Source: Candidatus Treponema excrementipullorum (lineage in GTDB: Bacteria > Spirochaetota > Spirochaetia > Treponematales > Treponemataceae). Taken from it: DNA of 10,945 nt. The first letter of the stretch is position 1; each line of letters opens with the position of its first letter. Below, in pieces: positions 1 through 7,271 of the stretch. The notes under the pieces were generated by a model. It had not been told where the DNA came from, made no database searches, and worked only from the letters and a program-made list of their open reading frames with translations. The DNA lies in assembly GCA_018883625.1 (NCBI GenBank), contig JAHLFV010000137.1:1-10945 (forward strand), read 5' to 3'. A program made the position numbers and the translations under genes.

Positions 1-984
1 GATACCCTCTGTTACCATATCGGCACCTTCCATGGACGAAGAGGGGGGGACTTTGGGATCAAAGTCTTTCAAGCTGACTTTGATTGGTCGATTCAACTCT
101 CTGGAAAGGATGTTAGCCGTAGTTCCTCCACATATAACCTTGTGGCCGTCAAAGAGAGAAAATATGCGGGCAATTTCGGAATCATTTTCGGGATGGACAG
201 GAGGACCAGTCATAACCAACATATCCCGAGGATTTCGGAAATACACCACTCCGCAAGTAATATCATCCTTTGGGGTATATCCGTCATACATGGAAGCTTC
301 TTGTACCACGGAACGAGCCAAGTCTCGGGCACTGATGTCTTTGTAACAGCGAATTTTATCCAAAATAAATTCCTGTACGTTGTTGGAACCCCATCCAAAG
401 GGAAAACAAGGGGTTCCCATACCTGATTGGGTCACACCGTCGGAAAAGAAAATCAGTCTGTCGCCGGGCCGGGCTTCATATTTTGAGTACTGTAAAAAGG
501 ATTCTTTTTTGGGAGCCGTTTTTTTATTCTTCCGTTCAATGGGGGTGATATCTTTTATAGGCTCCACCACCGTTTCTTGCCGGACAAGAATGTAAGGTGG
601 GTTATCATACTCCATGATACGAACCGTGGAGTTAGGGGCAATGTCTACCAAAGTAAAGGTGGCATAACTTATTCCCCGCTGTTTACACACCGGCAAGGTA
701 TTCATGATTATTTCTGCTGCCCGTCTGATGGGAATATCGTTGGCAATAAATTTTGTTGCCATGGTGGCTGTCAGAGTTGCCAAAACTCCGGCTTTAACTC
801 CCGAACCCAATCCATCGGAAAGAGTAGTGATGACTCTACCGTCGGCGGGATTTTTTTGGGAAAGAAACACATCTCCTTCCGTTTTTTGGTTGTACTTACA
901 AAGTTGAAAGTAACCGACTTCTACGAAAGTTTCCGTATTTTGTTCTTTACCTTGAGGTTTTTCTGTACTGTAAGTGGGAATCAT
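1..984 (-). CDS. SpoIIE/PP2C-family serine/threonine phosphatase, 3' end missing (runs off left edge)
   Basis: The 328 visible codons are open to the window edge, so the C-terminus is missing. The ATG overlaps the hydrogenase stop (TAATG), and an AGGA lies 9 nt upstream inside the hydrogenase gene, so the two are probably translationally coupled. PP2C/SpoIIE metal-binding motifs are visible: SDGLGSG (D57), FSDGV (D182) and PKDDIT (D240/D241). MEYDNPP (about 124-130) stands where related phosphatases have an NAG-type motif. After about residue 250 there is a further segment with GPPVHPEND (260-268) and a Gly/Thr-rich ICGGTTANI stretch (284-292). I infer this is an accessory C-terminal domain of hydrogenase-linked phosphatases. 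No transmembrane segment is seen, so it is probably cytoplasmic. Inferred role: the output of the hydrogenase sensor, dephosphorylating an unidentified protein. The family assignment is secure; the substrate is unknown. Confidence 0.88.
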   Translation of the reverse strand, partial: MIPTYSTEKPQGKEQNTETFVEVGYFQLCKYNQKTEGDVFLSQKNPADGRVITTLSDGLGSGVKAGVLATLTATMATKFIANDIPIRRAAEIIMNTLPVCKQRGISYATFTLVDIAPNSTVRIMEYDNPPYILVRQETVVEPIKDITPIERKNKKTAPKKESFLQYSKYEARPGDRLIFFSDGVTQSGMGTPCFPFGWGSNNVQEFILDKIRCYKDISARDLARSVVQEASMYDGYTPKDDITCGVVYFRNPRDMLVMTGPPVHPENDSEIARIFSLFDGHKVICGGTTANILSRELNRPIKVSLKDFDPKVPPSSSMEGADMVTEGI

Positions 985-2735
985 TATCTATCTTCCTCGT
1001 CATCACCGTAGGAATCTATAATTGAATTAAGCATAGACTCTGTTTCTGCTGCGTTTTCACCCAGCAAAAAGGCTATTTTTTGTACTACAGAAAGATTTTT
1101 GTCTATAATTTTCTGAGCCTGAGACACCGTTCTCTTCTTTTGATTCTGAGGGACCGTAACATCTTCTATAACACCGGCGGCGATTTCTTCTTTTTCAATT
1201 TCAAAAATCGAAATATGCAAGATTTTTTTGCCTTCCCGAACATCTTTTTCTATGATCGTAGGACCGTTGGCTCGTAACACGTCGGAGAAGAATTGGGAAA
1301 TCTTTGAGAATTTTGTTAAATCAGCACCCTCAAGCCCTGGTTTTGCTTCATACATATCAACGGCATCTTGTCCCATAAGTTTTGCAAAGTTTTTGTTGCA
1401 CTCAACGATTTTCAAATCCTTGTCTACAATGACAACCCCATTGGGGATAGCTTTTATCAAACCGTTTGCTTTTTTTTGTGCCAATTTTCGCATATAGGAT
1501 ACACACATGGTTTTTTCTGCCCGATTTTCCAAAATGGCTTCGGCAAATTCACGGCAGGTATCATATCCGCAACTGGCACAATTTAACTCATCGGCTACAG
1601 TGTACTTACCTACGCTACGCAGTGCGTTTTTAATTTCTTCTTCTCTGTAAGGCGGTCGCTTATGGGCTTCACCGGGCAACGTTCCCTCCAAAGCCGGTTT
1701 ATTATTCAGCGTTTCACTATCCAAAACTTCGTCAGCCGTTTCTGCATAATTTTCCACCAAAAGACGGCGGTACGTTCCAGAATCTTTGTTCGTTGTTCCG
1801 GGACCATTAATACATCCCCCGGCGCAGGCTAACAGTTCTATGAATAGCGGTTTTTTTAAAGCGGTTATGTCAAATCCTTCCAAGGCGTGGCGAACTTCTT
1901 CCATACCTGATACGACCATGGATCTGATTCCTGAAAAGTTATTGTATGCTTTACAAGATTCAATCATACCGCCGTCAATGGGGTAGAGGCTACCTTTTGC
2001 GGCTCTTCGTGGTACAAATGTCTGTTCATTTTCTTTACCGAAAGGTATGGCTGTGTCGGGGCGTGTCCCCTCTGCTACAAACCATTTTCTCAGCTCTTGA
2101 TATGTGAGAGATACATCCACTTCATCCCAAGTGTCTGCTTCCCGTTTTTTAGCTATACATGGTCCGATAAAAACAATACCGATATCGCTACCGAAAAGTT
2201 TTTTCAGATATCGGGCGTGGGCTAAAAGAGGAGAGGCTCTGTCTGTAATACAGTGGGCCAATTCCGGTTGATAATATTTAATATACTCTACAACGGCGGG
2301 ACAGGCTGAAGATAAAAAGAGTTTTTGTCCCTGAGCATCTTTTTGAGCCTTTTGTAAATCCTCTGCTAACTGGGCAGAAACCAAGTCTGCTCCCAATGCG
2401 GTTTCTGAAACGGCATAAAAACCTAGATTTTTTATGGCTGCGATAAGTTGTTCTTTTGTATAATCAGTAAATTCAGAGGTAAATGAGGGGGCTAAAGAGA
2501 CGTAAACTTTCTTTTTTTGTGAAAGCAGATGTTTTGCCTTTGCAATATCGTCTCGAATATGTTTTGCATGGGAAGGACAGTCTATAACACAGTCTCCGCA
2601 GAAAACACAGAGTTCTGGAATAATTTTTGCGTGGCTGTTTTCTACACGAATGGCTTTTACCGGACAGTGACGGATACACTTATAACAATCCTGACACTCT
2701 GTTACTTCTGTATATATAGGATAATACTGATTCAT
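984..2735 (-). CDS. hydS: HydS-type sensory [FeFe]-hydrogenase with PAS domain
   Basis: A 583-aa protein. Two [4Fe-4S] ferredoxin motifs lie at C14/C17/C20/C24 and C43/C46/C49/C53. The H-cluster domain follows, with SSACP (142-146), GPCIAKK (191-197) and ACAGGCINGPG (303-313). The presumed cluster-ligand cysteines C145, C193, C304 and C308 are all present. A further Fe-S motif of the CASCGYDTC type uses C386, C389, C394 and C411. A PAS domain starts at about 424 (LIKAIPNGVVIVDKD) and runs to about 530. In catalytic [FeFe]-hydrogenases the first motif is TSCCP, whose first Cys relays protons; here it is A144, as described for sensory HydS proteins. It is likely cytoplasmic, sensing H2 or redox state and signalling through the PAS domain. 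The start has AGGAG 5 nt upstream. It lies 31 bp after the [2Fe-2S] gene and overlaps the phosphatase start. The symbol is by class; physiological H2 turnover is unproven. Confidence 0.92.
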   Translation of the reverse strand: MNQYYPIYTEVTECQDCYKCIRHCPVKAIRVENSHAKIIPELCVFCGDCVIDCPSHAKHIRDDIAKAKHLLSQKKKVYVSLAPSFTSEFTDYTKEQLIAAIKNLGFYAVSETALGADLVSAQLAEDLQKAQKDAQGQKLFLSSACPAVVEYIKYYQPELAHCITDRASPLLAHARYLKKLFGSDIGIVFIGPCIAKKREADTWDEVDVSLTYQELRKWFVAEGTRPDTAIPFGKENEQTFVPRRAAKGSLYPIDGGMIESCKAYNNFSGIRSMVVSGMEEVRHALEGFDITALKKPLFIELLACAGGCINGPGTTNKDSGTYRRLLVENYAETADEVLDSETLNNKPALEGTLPGEAHKRPPYREEEIKNALRSVGKYTVADELNCASCGYDTCREFAEAILENRAEKTMCVSYMRKLAQKKANGLIKAIPNGVVIVDKDLKIVECNKNFAKLMGQDAVDMYEAKPGLEGADLTKFSKISQFFSDVLRANGPTIIEKDVREGKKILHISIFEIEKEEIAAGVIEDVTVPQNQKKRTVSQAQKIIDKNLSVVQKIAFLLGENAAETESMLNSIIDSYGDDEEDR

Positions 2736-2766
2736 TTTGACTCCTGACTAGATAGAAAGTATGTAT

Positions 2767-3009
2767 TCATTCGGATCTTACTGCTTCTTCAATAATATCC
2801 GGCAACATTTCTAATGAAACTTCTGTGTAAAGTTTGTCGCCAACCCGTATATTGGGACCCTTTTTACACTCTCCTTCACAGAGACATCCACGAATTTCAA
2901 TAGTTTCGCCCGGATAATGCATAGCCAGATAATTTTGAATAAATTCTGCATTATCTCCATTCCCTTTAGTAAAACAGGAGCTTCCCATACAAATCGTTAT
3001 TGTTTTCAT
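2767..3009 (-). CDS. Small thioredoxin-like [2Fe-2S] ferredoxin (NuoE/HydC-like)
   Basis: An 80-aa protein with cysteines C7, C12, C42, C44 and C48. The C-x4-C near the N-terminus (CMGSSC) and the C-x3-C in GCLCEGEC match the [2Fe-2S] site of thioredoxin-fold ferredoxins such as the C-terminal part of NuoE. C42 is an extra cysteine of unclear role. It is much shorter than full NuoE (about 160 aa), so it is the stand-alone domain rather than a respiratory subunit. It is the first gene of the cassette: its promoter is directly upstream, an AAGGG ribosome-binding site precedes the ATG by 9 nt, and the sensory hydrogenase begins 31 bp downstream. Inferred role: electron partner of the hydrogenase. 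There is no signal peptide, so it should be cytoplasmic. Confidence 0.88.
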   Translation of the reverse strand: MKTITICMGSSCFTKGNGDNAEFIQNYLAMHYPGETIEIRGCLCEGECKKGPNIRVGDKLYTEVSLEMLPDIIEEAVRSE

Positions 3010-3030
3010 ACTTGTACCCTTGTAAATTTG

Positions 3031-3059
3031 ATTTTATAAGAGAATATTCAATCCGTCAA
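3031..3059 (-). promoter_or_regulatory. Sigma70-type promoter of the hydrogenase cassette
   Basis: Read on the minus strand, TTGACG (3059-3054) and TAAAAT (3036-3031) are separated by 17 bp, close to the consensus for a housekeeping sigma factor. The predicted start is near 3024, giving a leader of about 15 nt that contains the AAGGG site before the [2Fe-2S] gene. No operator-like repeat overlaps it. It separates the cassette from the upstream cysE-like gene, although no clear terminator is seen after cysE, so read-through is possible. Confidence 0.7.
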
Positions 3060-3186
3060 GAAAAGTTGTATGGAAGTTATGAGAAAATAGACACAATATC
3101 TGTACACCTATATGAGGGAGACACGAAGAGCCGAAAAGGTACCGTGCTTTGGAAATATGAGCTCAAGTGATAAATAGAGAAGAAGG

Positions 3187-4035
3187 TTAACTGATAGTGA
3201 TAACACTTCCCCGAGGAACGGATTTTGTAACCCAAGTATTTCCTCCGATGATACTGCCTGCCCCGATGACGGTTTTTCCGCCCAAAATTGTAGCTCCGGC
3301 ATAAATCGTCACATTGTCTTCGATAGTGGGGTGTCGTTTTACAGATTGTTCCGACTTTTTTACACTGAGAGCTCCCAGCGTTACTCCTTGGTAAATTTTA
3401 ACATTATTACCGATAATTGTTGTCTCGCCGATTACAACACCGGTACCGTGGTCGATAAAAAAAGATTCGCCGATAGTGGCTCCGGGATGAATATCTATAC
3501 CTGTACGTCCATGAATGTACTCACTCATAATGCGGGGGATGACGGGAACGCCGCTGGTGTGAAGAAAGTGGGCTATTCTGTACACTGCAACAGCTTCCGC
3601 CCCTGGGTATGAAAGAATAATTTCTTCCATATTGTTGGCTGCAGGATCTTCCCGTAAAGCTGCCCGGACATCTAAAATTACTTTCCGTCGTATTTCTGGA
3701 ATAGCTTCTATAAGGGAAAGACTTGGAGTTTCTGCCAGTTTTGCACAGGCTGTTTTTCCGATACCTTTGATATTGCAAATATAAAGAATCGACTTTTGAA
3801 TTTCTTTTGTCAAACCGGCAATAATTCTGTTTACTCGCATTCCGGTAATGTAGGGAAGGTTATCTTGATCGAATTGTTCCATAGTCCTGAAACCGGGAAA
3901 CAATAAGGTCAAAATTTCCTGTAAAACATCGATAACGTTTTGCCTATTGGGAAAATTATGAGCATCTTCTAAGTTTATACATCCTTCGTCTTTGTAGGAT
4001 TCCAAAATATTTGTAATCAATGCGTCTACATTCAT
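3187..4035 (-). CDS. cysE: Serine O-acetyltransferase
   Basis: A 282-aa protein that acetylates L-serine with acetyl-CoA to give O-acetylserine, the first step of cysteine synthesis in the cytoplasm. The N-terminal half (1-165) is helical. From about 180 the left-handed beta-helix begins (TGIDIHPGATIG), followed by DHGTGVVIGE with D195/H196 and KRHP with H235. These correspond to the Asp-His pair and second His of the E. coli CysE active site. Hexapeptide repeats continue to about 275. The sequence ends in SVITIS and has no C-terminal tail ending in Ile of the kind CysE uses to bind CysK, so a classical cysteine synthase complex is doubtful. An AAGGT ribosome-binding site lies shortly before the ATG. 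The gene starts 24 bp after the patatin gene and is probably cotranscribed with it. No cysK is in the window. Confidence 0.92.
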   Translation of the reverse strand: MNVDALITNILESYKDEGCINLEDAHNFPNRQNVIDVLQEILTLLFPGFRTMEQFDQDNLPYITGMRVNRIIAGLTKEIQKSILYICNIKGIGKTACAKLAETPSLSLIEAIPEIRRKVILDVRAALREDPAANNMEEIILSYPGAEAVAVYRIAHFLHTSGVPVIPRIMSEYIHGRTGIDIHPGATIGESFFIDHGTGVVIGETTIIGNNVKIYQGVTLGALSVKKSEQSVKRHPTIEDNVTIYAGATILGGKTVIGAGSIIGGNTWVTKSVPRGSVITIS

Positions 4036-4059
4036 GGGGCACCTTTTTACCGAAATTAT

Positions 4060-4920
4060 CTACTTGTTGGTAAAATTTAATAAATCTTGGAGCTTATTAC
4101 AAGCGTCTTGATAACCGGCTTCATAGAGTTTTTGAATTGCTACTTTGTCTTTGGAAAGTCGGTCAACAACAACTTCTTGGGAAGGTCTGAATACAAAAGC
4201 TTTTTGTTGCTTTTCCAACTCTTCTATATGTTGCAGGGTTTGATTGTATTTTTGCCACCGTTCCAAGTTTGTTTTGATAAGTGCAGGATATTTTTTATAC
4301 ATAAATTTGAGCATCGTTTCTGTTTGAGAAGACACCGGTTTCTTTTGATATCCTTGGGGTTGTGTTAGTATAATAATATGCTTTGTATGTCCGTCTTTCT
4401 GAGCTTGTAAAATCGGAATCGAGTCGGAAATGCCTCCGTCAAACCATAATTCTCCGTCTATGGAGACCGGCTTTCCTATAATGGGCAGAGAAGAAGAAGC
4501 CTGTAACCACCAGAGAACATCTTCTTTGGTTTTGGGATTAATATATGCAGGTTTTCCTGTTTGGGCGTTTGTTACGGTGATAAAAAATTTTCTGTCTTCA
4601 TTTTGATTTTTGAAAAAAGTGTCCCAATCCACTGCTTCTTTTTCCGGTATTTCATGGAAAATATATTTGTAGCCAAAGTATGTTCCATAACGTAAAAGAC
4701 AGTAAAGTCCCGAATATTTTTTGTTTCTCACGTAGTCCACCGTAACCCTGCGGGAACGGTCAAATTGTTTTGAAACGTAAGAAAGGGCGTGACATGCTCC
4801 GGCACTTACTCCGTATATATTGTTCCAATAAAGGTTTTCACGGATAAAACAATCCATTACTCCGGCAGCATAGAGACCTCTCATTCCACCGCCTTCTACA
4901 ATTAAGGATATCTTTTCCAT
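4060..4920 (-). CDS. Patatin-like phospholipase/acylhydrolase
   Basis: A 286-aa protein with all patatin signatures: the oxyanion-hole loop EGGGMRG (9-15), the nucleophile elbow GVSAG (S39) and the DGG motif carrying the catalytic Asp (D161). It should hydrolyse acyl esters of phospholipids or related lipids. The substrate is unknown. There is no signal peptide or membrane segment, so it is likely cytoplasmic or delivered by other means. It belongs to the short bacterial group of YjjU/RssA-like proteins. The ATG at 4920 has no recognisable Shine-Dalgarno sequence, and a -10 box ends only 7 nt upstream, suggesting a leaderless or nearly leaderless transcript. No internal start would keep the GGGxRG loop, so this start is favoured. 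It is the first gene of a two-gene unit with the serine acetyltransferase. Confidence 0.93.
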   Translation of the reverse strand: MEKISLIVEGGGMRGLYAAGVMDCFIRENLYWNNIYGVSAGACHALSYVSKQFDRSRRVTVDYVRNKKYSGLYCLLRYGTYFGYKYIFHEIPEKEAVDWDTFFKNQNEDRKFFITVTNAQTGKPAYINPKTKEDVLWWLQASSSLPIIGKPVSIDGELWFDGGISDSIPILQAQKDGHTKHIIILTQPQGYQKKPVSSQTETMLKFMYKKYPALIKTNLERWQKYNQTLQHIEELEKQQKAFVFRPSQEVVVDRLSKDKVAIQKLYEAGYQDACNKLQDLLNFTNK

Positions 4921-4927
4921 GGCAAGG

Positions 4928-4957
4928 ATTGTATCACAAACCGTTGTTTTAGTCTAA
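4928..4957 (-). promoter_or_regulatory. Predicted leaderless-type promoter of the patatin gene
   Basis: On the minus strand TACAAT (4933-4928) is a good -10 box and TTAGAC (4957-4952) a fair -35 box at 18 bp spacing. Only 7 nt separate the -10 box from the ATG, so transcription should begin at or within a base or two of the start codon. The lack of a Shine-Dalgarno sequence agrees with this. The -35 match is modest, hence the moderate confidence. Confidence 0.5.
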
Positions 4958-5062
4958 GGGACAGTCTGTATGTGTATAAAAGCAGACGGGATTACTGGGT
5001 TCGTGTTCCGGAATAATAATATGGTACAGAGAGTCGTAGAGTAATCGTAGAATTTCTGTATT

Positions 5063-5170
5063 GGGCCGATTTTAAATCTGCATATCGGGCCGATTTTAAA
5101 TTTACGTATCGGGCCGATTTTAAATCTGCATATCGGGCCAATTTTAAGTTTACGTATTGGGCTGATTCAA
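5063..5170. repeat. 24-bp tandem repeat array with 48-bp alternating pattern
   Basis: Four complete 24-bp units start at 5063, 5087, 5111 and 5135, and a degenerate fifth starts at 5159. Units begin GGGCCGATTTTAAAT. Units 1 and 3 are identical and end CTGCATATC. Unit 2 ends TTACGTATC, and unit 4 ends TTACGTATT with two further changes (GGGCCA, AAGT). The array is therefore A-B-A-B', a 48-bp unit duplicated once. The last dozen bases before 5063 weakly resemble a unit end. It lies between the upstream terminator and the patatin promoter. Function is unknown; it could be a regulator-binding array, a variable-number repeat or the remnant of a repeat gene. Confidence 0.9.
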
Positions 5171-5233
5171 TTTTTTTCTGACTTTATATGTCTGCTGGGA
5201 TTACAAAAACTATGATAGGTACTCACTTTACGT

Positions 5234-5269
5234 AAAAAAGGGGCTGCCCCGTACTTTGGGGACAGCCTT
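5234..5269 (-). terminator. Rho-independent terminator of the Wzi-like gene
   Basis: On the minus strand the stem GGCTG(T)CCCC pairs with GGGGCAGCC around a 7-nt loop (AAAGTAC), with one bulged base, and is followed by CC and then six T (5239-5234). It lies about 30 bp past the stop of the outer-membrane protein gene. It should separate that gene from the patatin unit. Confidence 0.85.
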
Positions 5270-5297
5270 AACTTAAATCCGTTACACTATAGGGATG

Positions 5298-7169
5298 TTA
5301 GGGATAAATTCTTACACCTAAAGTTGCAAGAACTCTTGTTTGTATGGGGTACTCGGAAGTATTGATTATTTTGTAATTTTCTTTTCTTCCTGTATTAGCA
5401 GCACCTTCCACATCAGTGAAGTAAGAATAAACTACACCAATATCACCAAAAAGTTTTACAGAAACATTAAGACCGGAAAAATCATACTCTCCGCCCAATT
5501 TTATTACATGTTGCCACTGATAAGCACCGTCATGGAGAAAGTGCTTTTCTCTTGCTGGGTTACCATCATTGATTTTTCCATAATCCATTTCGGAGTTAAG
5601 GGAACTGCCGTCTACGGCTTTGCTACCGTAATCGGCACCGTGTCGGATAAGTTGGTACTGGAAATGAGTTTTTGAATCAACAGAGGGCATGGTTTCCAAA
5701 CGGAGTTTAATTTCATCGGAGTTAGGTGGTAAGTAGTAACCCAAAGATTCTCCGTTGTTTACGTAAGCGGTCTCCATGTACTTTTCTCCGTACCAGGGAG
5801 TCTGTGTTTTGGGATGGGTGTAGGTGTAAGGCTCAATTTTGGTGTATTGGGCAGTTACATTGGAAAAAGCCAAGAAGGGAAGAGGTGCTGTAACTCCGGC
5901 TTGATAAGCATACATGTTTCTGTCTCTGTGGAAGAAATCCTCAGAAGTAAAATCGGCTTCATCAAGGAAAACAGATAACCACAGTTTTCCGATTTTGGGA
6001 TAACCGGCAGACAGATTTGCAAATAACGCTACATTGTCAAAGTCACCCACATTATTTTGGTAGAAAAACTTACTCAGCAGAGGAAACATATAACCGAATT
6101 CAAAACGCTTGGGCCAAACGGAAGTGGAACCGAAATTAAAATTTACGTAGTTTTTGTAATTTAACTCTACCATACCTATAGAAAATGCGTTTTGGAAAAT
6201 ATCTGCGGAAGTTTTTAATCCCTCGGTATTATAATATTCCAAAATTCCTGCAAGAGTGGAAAATCTGAGCCAAGAAAGGGGGGCAAAAGTAGCCTCAATG
6301 CCCAAGAACGGTCTGGCAGCAGCGTTGTATACCAAACTGCTTCCTAAAACAGGAGAACCCCAGTCTCTGGGAAGTCTGCCGCTACGGATATAAACAGTGT
6401 CATCTAAAAAGGAAAGAGACATTTCGGAAATAATATTGTAACCGAAAGCGATTCCTTGAGGCCAGTTATTGTAACTCCGTAAGTTGCTCATTACAAATAC
6501 TGAACTGTCCCAGCGTTTTTCAAAAGTATAGGGAAAAAATCCGAGGGGTTCACTGTATACTGTGTATTCCTTATTAGGCACTTTGCTTTCCCCTACAGTA
6601 TCGTCTTCATGTCCCCAATAGGGGCGCTTTTTCCCTAGTTCATCTCTGGGGGCAGCTACCATTCCGGCACTACCGGTAATGTTCCAAGAAAAATTATTTC
6701 CCATGTCGCCGGTAAGGTATACGGATCCCCAGTTGTCTGTTCCCCAAACGAACTCTTGGTTTTCTGCAATTACTCCCACAGAACCTATGGATTCCCAGTA
6801 TGCTCCTGCATCAAAAGTAATTCCAAAACCGGAAGGAGTTTCTTTTTCAAAGTGATATTCACCTGTAAGCCAATCTATTCCTTCTTCTTTTTCAAAAGAA
6901 TCCAAAACATTTTGTAAAATCTTCTTTTCTGTATCAGTAAGGACAGACTTAGGCAAATTGCTGTCTGTTTCAAAAATCTCGTATATTATCGTTTTAATTT
7001 TCTGTTGAGAGTAAGGTTTTGCTGTTCCCTGAGGAGAACACAAACCTTTTAACTCAGCCTGTTCTATAACGTAGTACACAGGATCGGTTAGGGGTACACT
7101 TGTATGCTGTTGGGCAAACAAAGTAGCTGAAAAAATCAAACACAATAGAATGATAAGGTGTTTTTTCAT
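5298..7169 (-). CDS. Outer-membrane beta-barrel protein, Wzi (capsule assembly)-like
   Basis: The chosen ATG (7169) gives 623 aa and has AAGGAG 7 nt upstream. It opens with a clear signal peptide (MKKHLIILLCLIFSATLFA), probably cut after A19. A longer frame from 7280 would place 37 residues before the signal peptide and is rejected. After a helical N-terminal part (about 30-100, with TDPVYYVIEQAELKG) the protein is rich in alternating aromatic and polar strands typical of a barrel. GRLPRDWGSP (264-273) followed by an ARPFLGIEATF segment resembles the GRxxxxWGP region of Wzi, the outer-membrane protein that holds capsular polysaccharide at the surface. The protein ends RIYP, without the usual terminal aromatic residue. 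It is transcribed alone, divergently from luxS, and closed by a strong terminator. The outer-membrane barrel is well supported; the Wzi relationship comes from motif recall and needs a profile search. Confidence 0.72.
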   Translation of the reverse strand: MKKHLIILLCLIFSATLFAQQHTSVPLTDPVYYVIEQAELKGLCSPQGTAKPYSQQKIKTIIYEIFETDSNLPKSVLTDTEKKILQNVLDSFEKEEGIDWLTGEYHFEKETPSGFGITFDAGAYWESIGSVGVIAENQEFVWGTDNWGSVYLTGDMGNNFSWNITGSAGMVAAPRDELGKKRPYWGHEDDTVGESKVPNKEYTVYSEPLGFFPYTFEKRWDSSVFVMSNLRSYNNWPQGIAFGYNIISEMSLSFLDDTVYIRSGRLPRDWGSPVLGSSLVYNAAARPFLGIEATFAPLSWLRFSTLAGILEYYNTEGLKTSADIFQNAFSIGMVELNYKNYVNFNFGSTSVWPKRFEFGYMFPLLSKFFYQNNVGDFDNVALFANLSAGYPKIGKLWLSVFLDEADFTSEDFFHRDRNMYAYQAGVTAPLPFLAFSNVTAQYTKIEPYTYTHPKTQTPWYGEKYMETAYVNNGESLGYYLPPNSDEIKLRLETMPSVDSKTHFQYQLIRHGADYGSKAVDGSSLNSEMDYGKINDGNPAREKHFLHDGAYQWQHVIKLGGEYDFSGLNVSVKLFGDIGVVYSYFTDVEGAANTGRKENYKIINTSEYPIQTRVLATLGVRIYP

Positions 7170-7206
7170 TAAAAGTCTCCTTAAAAATGACTTCAAATTT
7201 TTCCAT

Positions 7207-7215
7207 AGTATAGCA
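7207..7215 (-). promoter_or_regulatory. Extended -10 promoter of the Wzi-like gene
   Basis: On the minus strand TGC followed by TATACT (7212-7207) forms an extended -10 element. No good -35 box lies at 16-18 bp. The predicted start is near 7200, giving a leader of about 30 nt that holds the AAGGAG site. Confidence 0.5.
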
Positions 7216-7227
7216 AGCTTTTGTTTT

Positions 7228-7249
7228 TTTTTCCACAACATGGGAAAAA
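7228..7249. promoter_or_regulatory. Inverted repeat between divergent promoters
   Basis: TTTTTCC (7228-7234) and GGAAAAA (7243-7249) form a 7-bp inverted repeat with an 8-bp spacer. It lies between the extended -10 elements of the Wzi-like gene and luxS. It covers the -35 zone of the former, so it could bind a regulator. Homopolymer-rich arms make a chance match possible. Confidence 0.25.
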
Positions 7250-7271
7250 TATGTATAACTGTTTCTTTTTG

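Larger units (their letters stand above)
4921..5297. other. Intergenic region between the Wzi-like gene and the patatin gene
   Basis: This 377-bp stretch carries no convincing gene. From right to left it holds a Rho-independent terminator (5234-5269), about 65 bp with nothing recognised (5170-5233), a 24-bp tandem repeat array (5063-5170), about 80 bp of unassigned sequence (4958-5038), and the patatin promoter (4928-4957). The only ATG-started frame noticed in it (near 5021) is seven codons long. Confidence 0.75.

Noticed and set aside
577..1011. 144-codon plus-strand open frame over the phosphatase gene
   Set aside because: It is antisense to the conserved SpoIIE motifs and its translation is Cys/Ser/Phe-rich without family resemblance.
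984..2735. Catalytic H2-producing hydrogenase (HydA)
   Set aside because: The Ala in the first H-cluster motif, the PAS domain and the phosphatase neighbour fit the sensory type instead.
3110..3186. Terminator after the serine acetyltransferase gene
   Set aside because: Only weak CACG/CGTG and GCC/GGT pairings are visible, with no T-run on the minus strand.
5039..5170. CRISPR array
   Set aside because: The 24-bp units are directly abutting with no unique spacers, and no cas gene is present.
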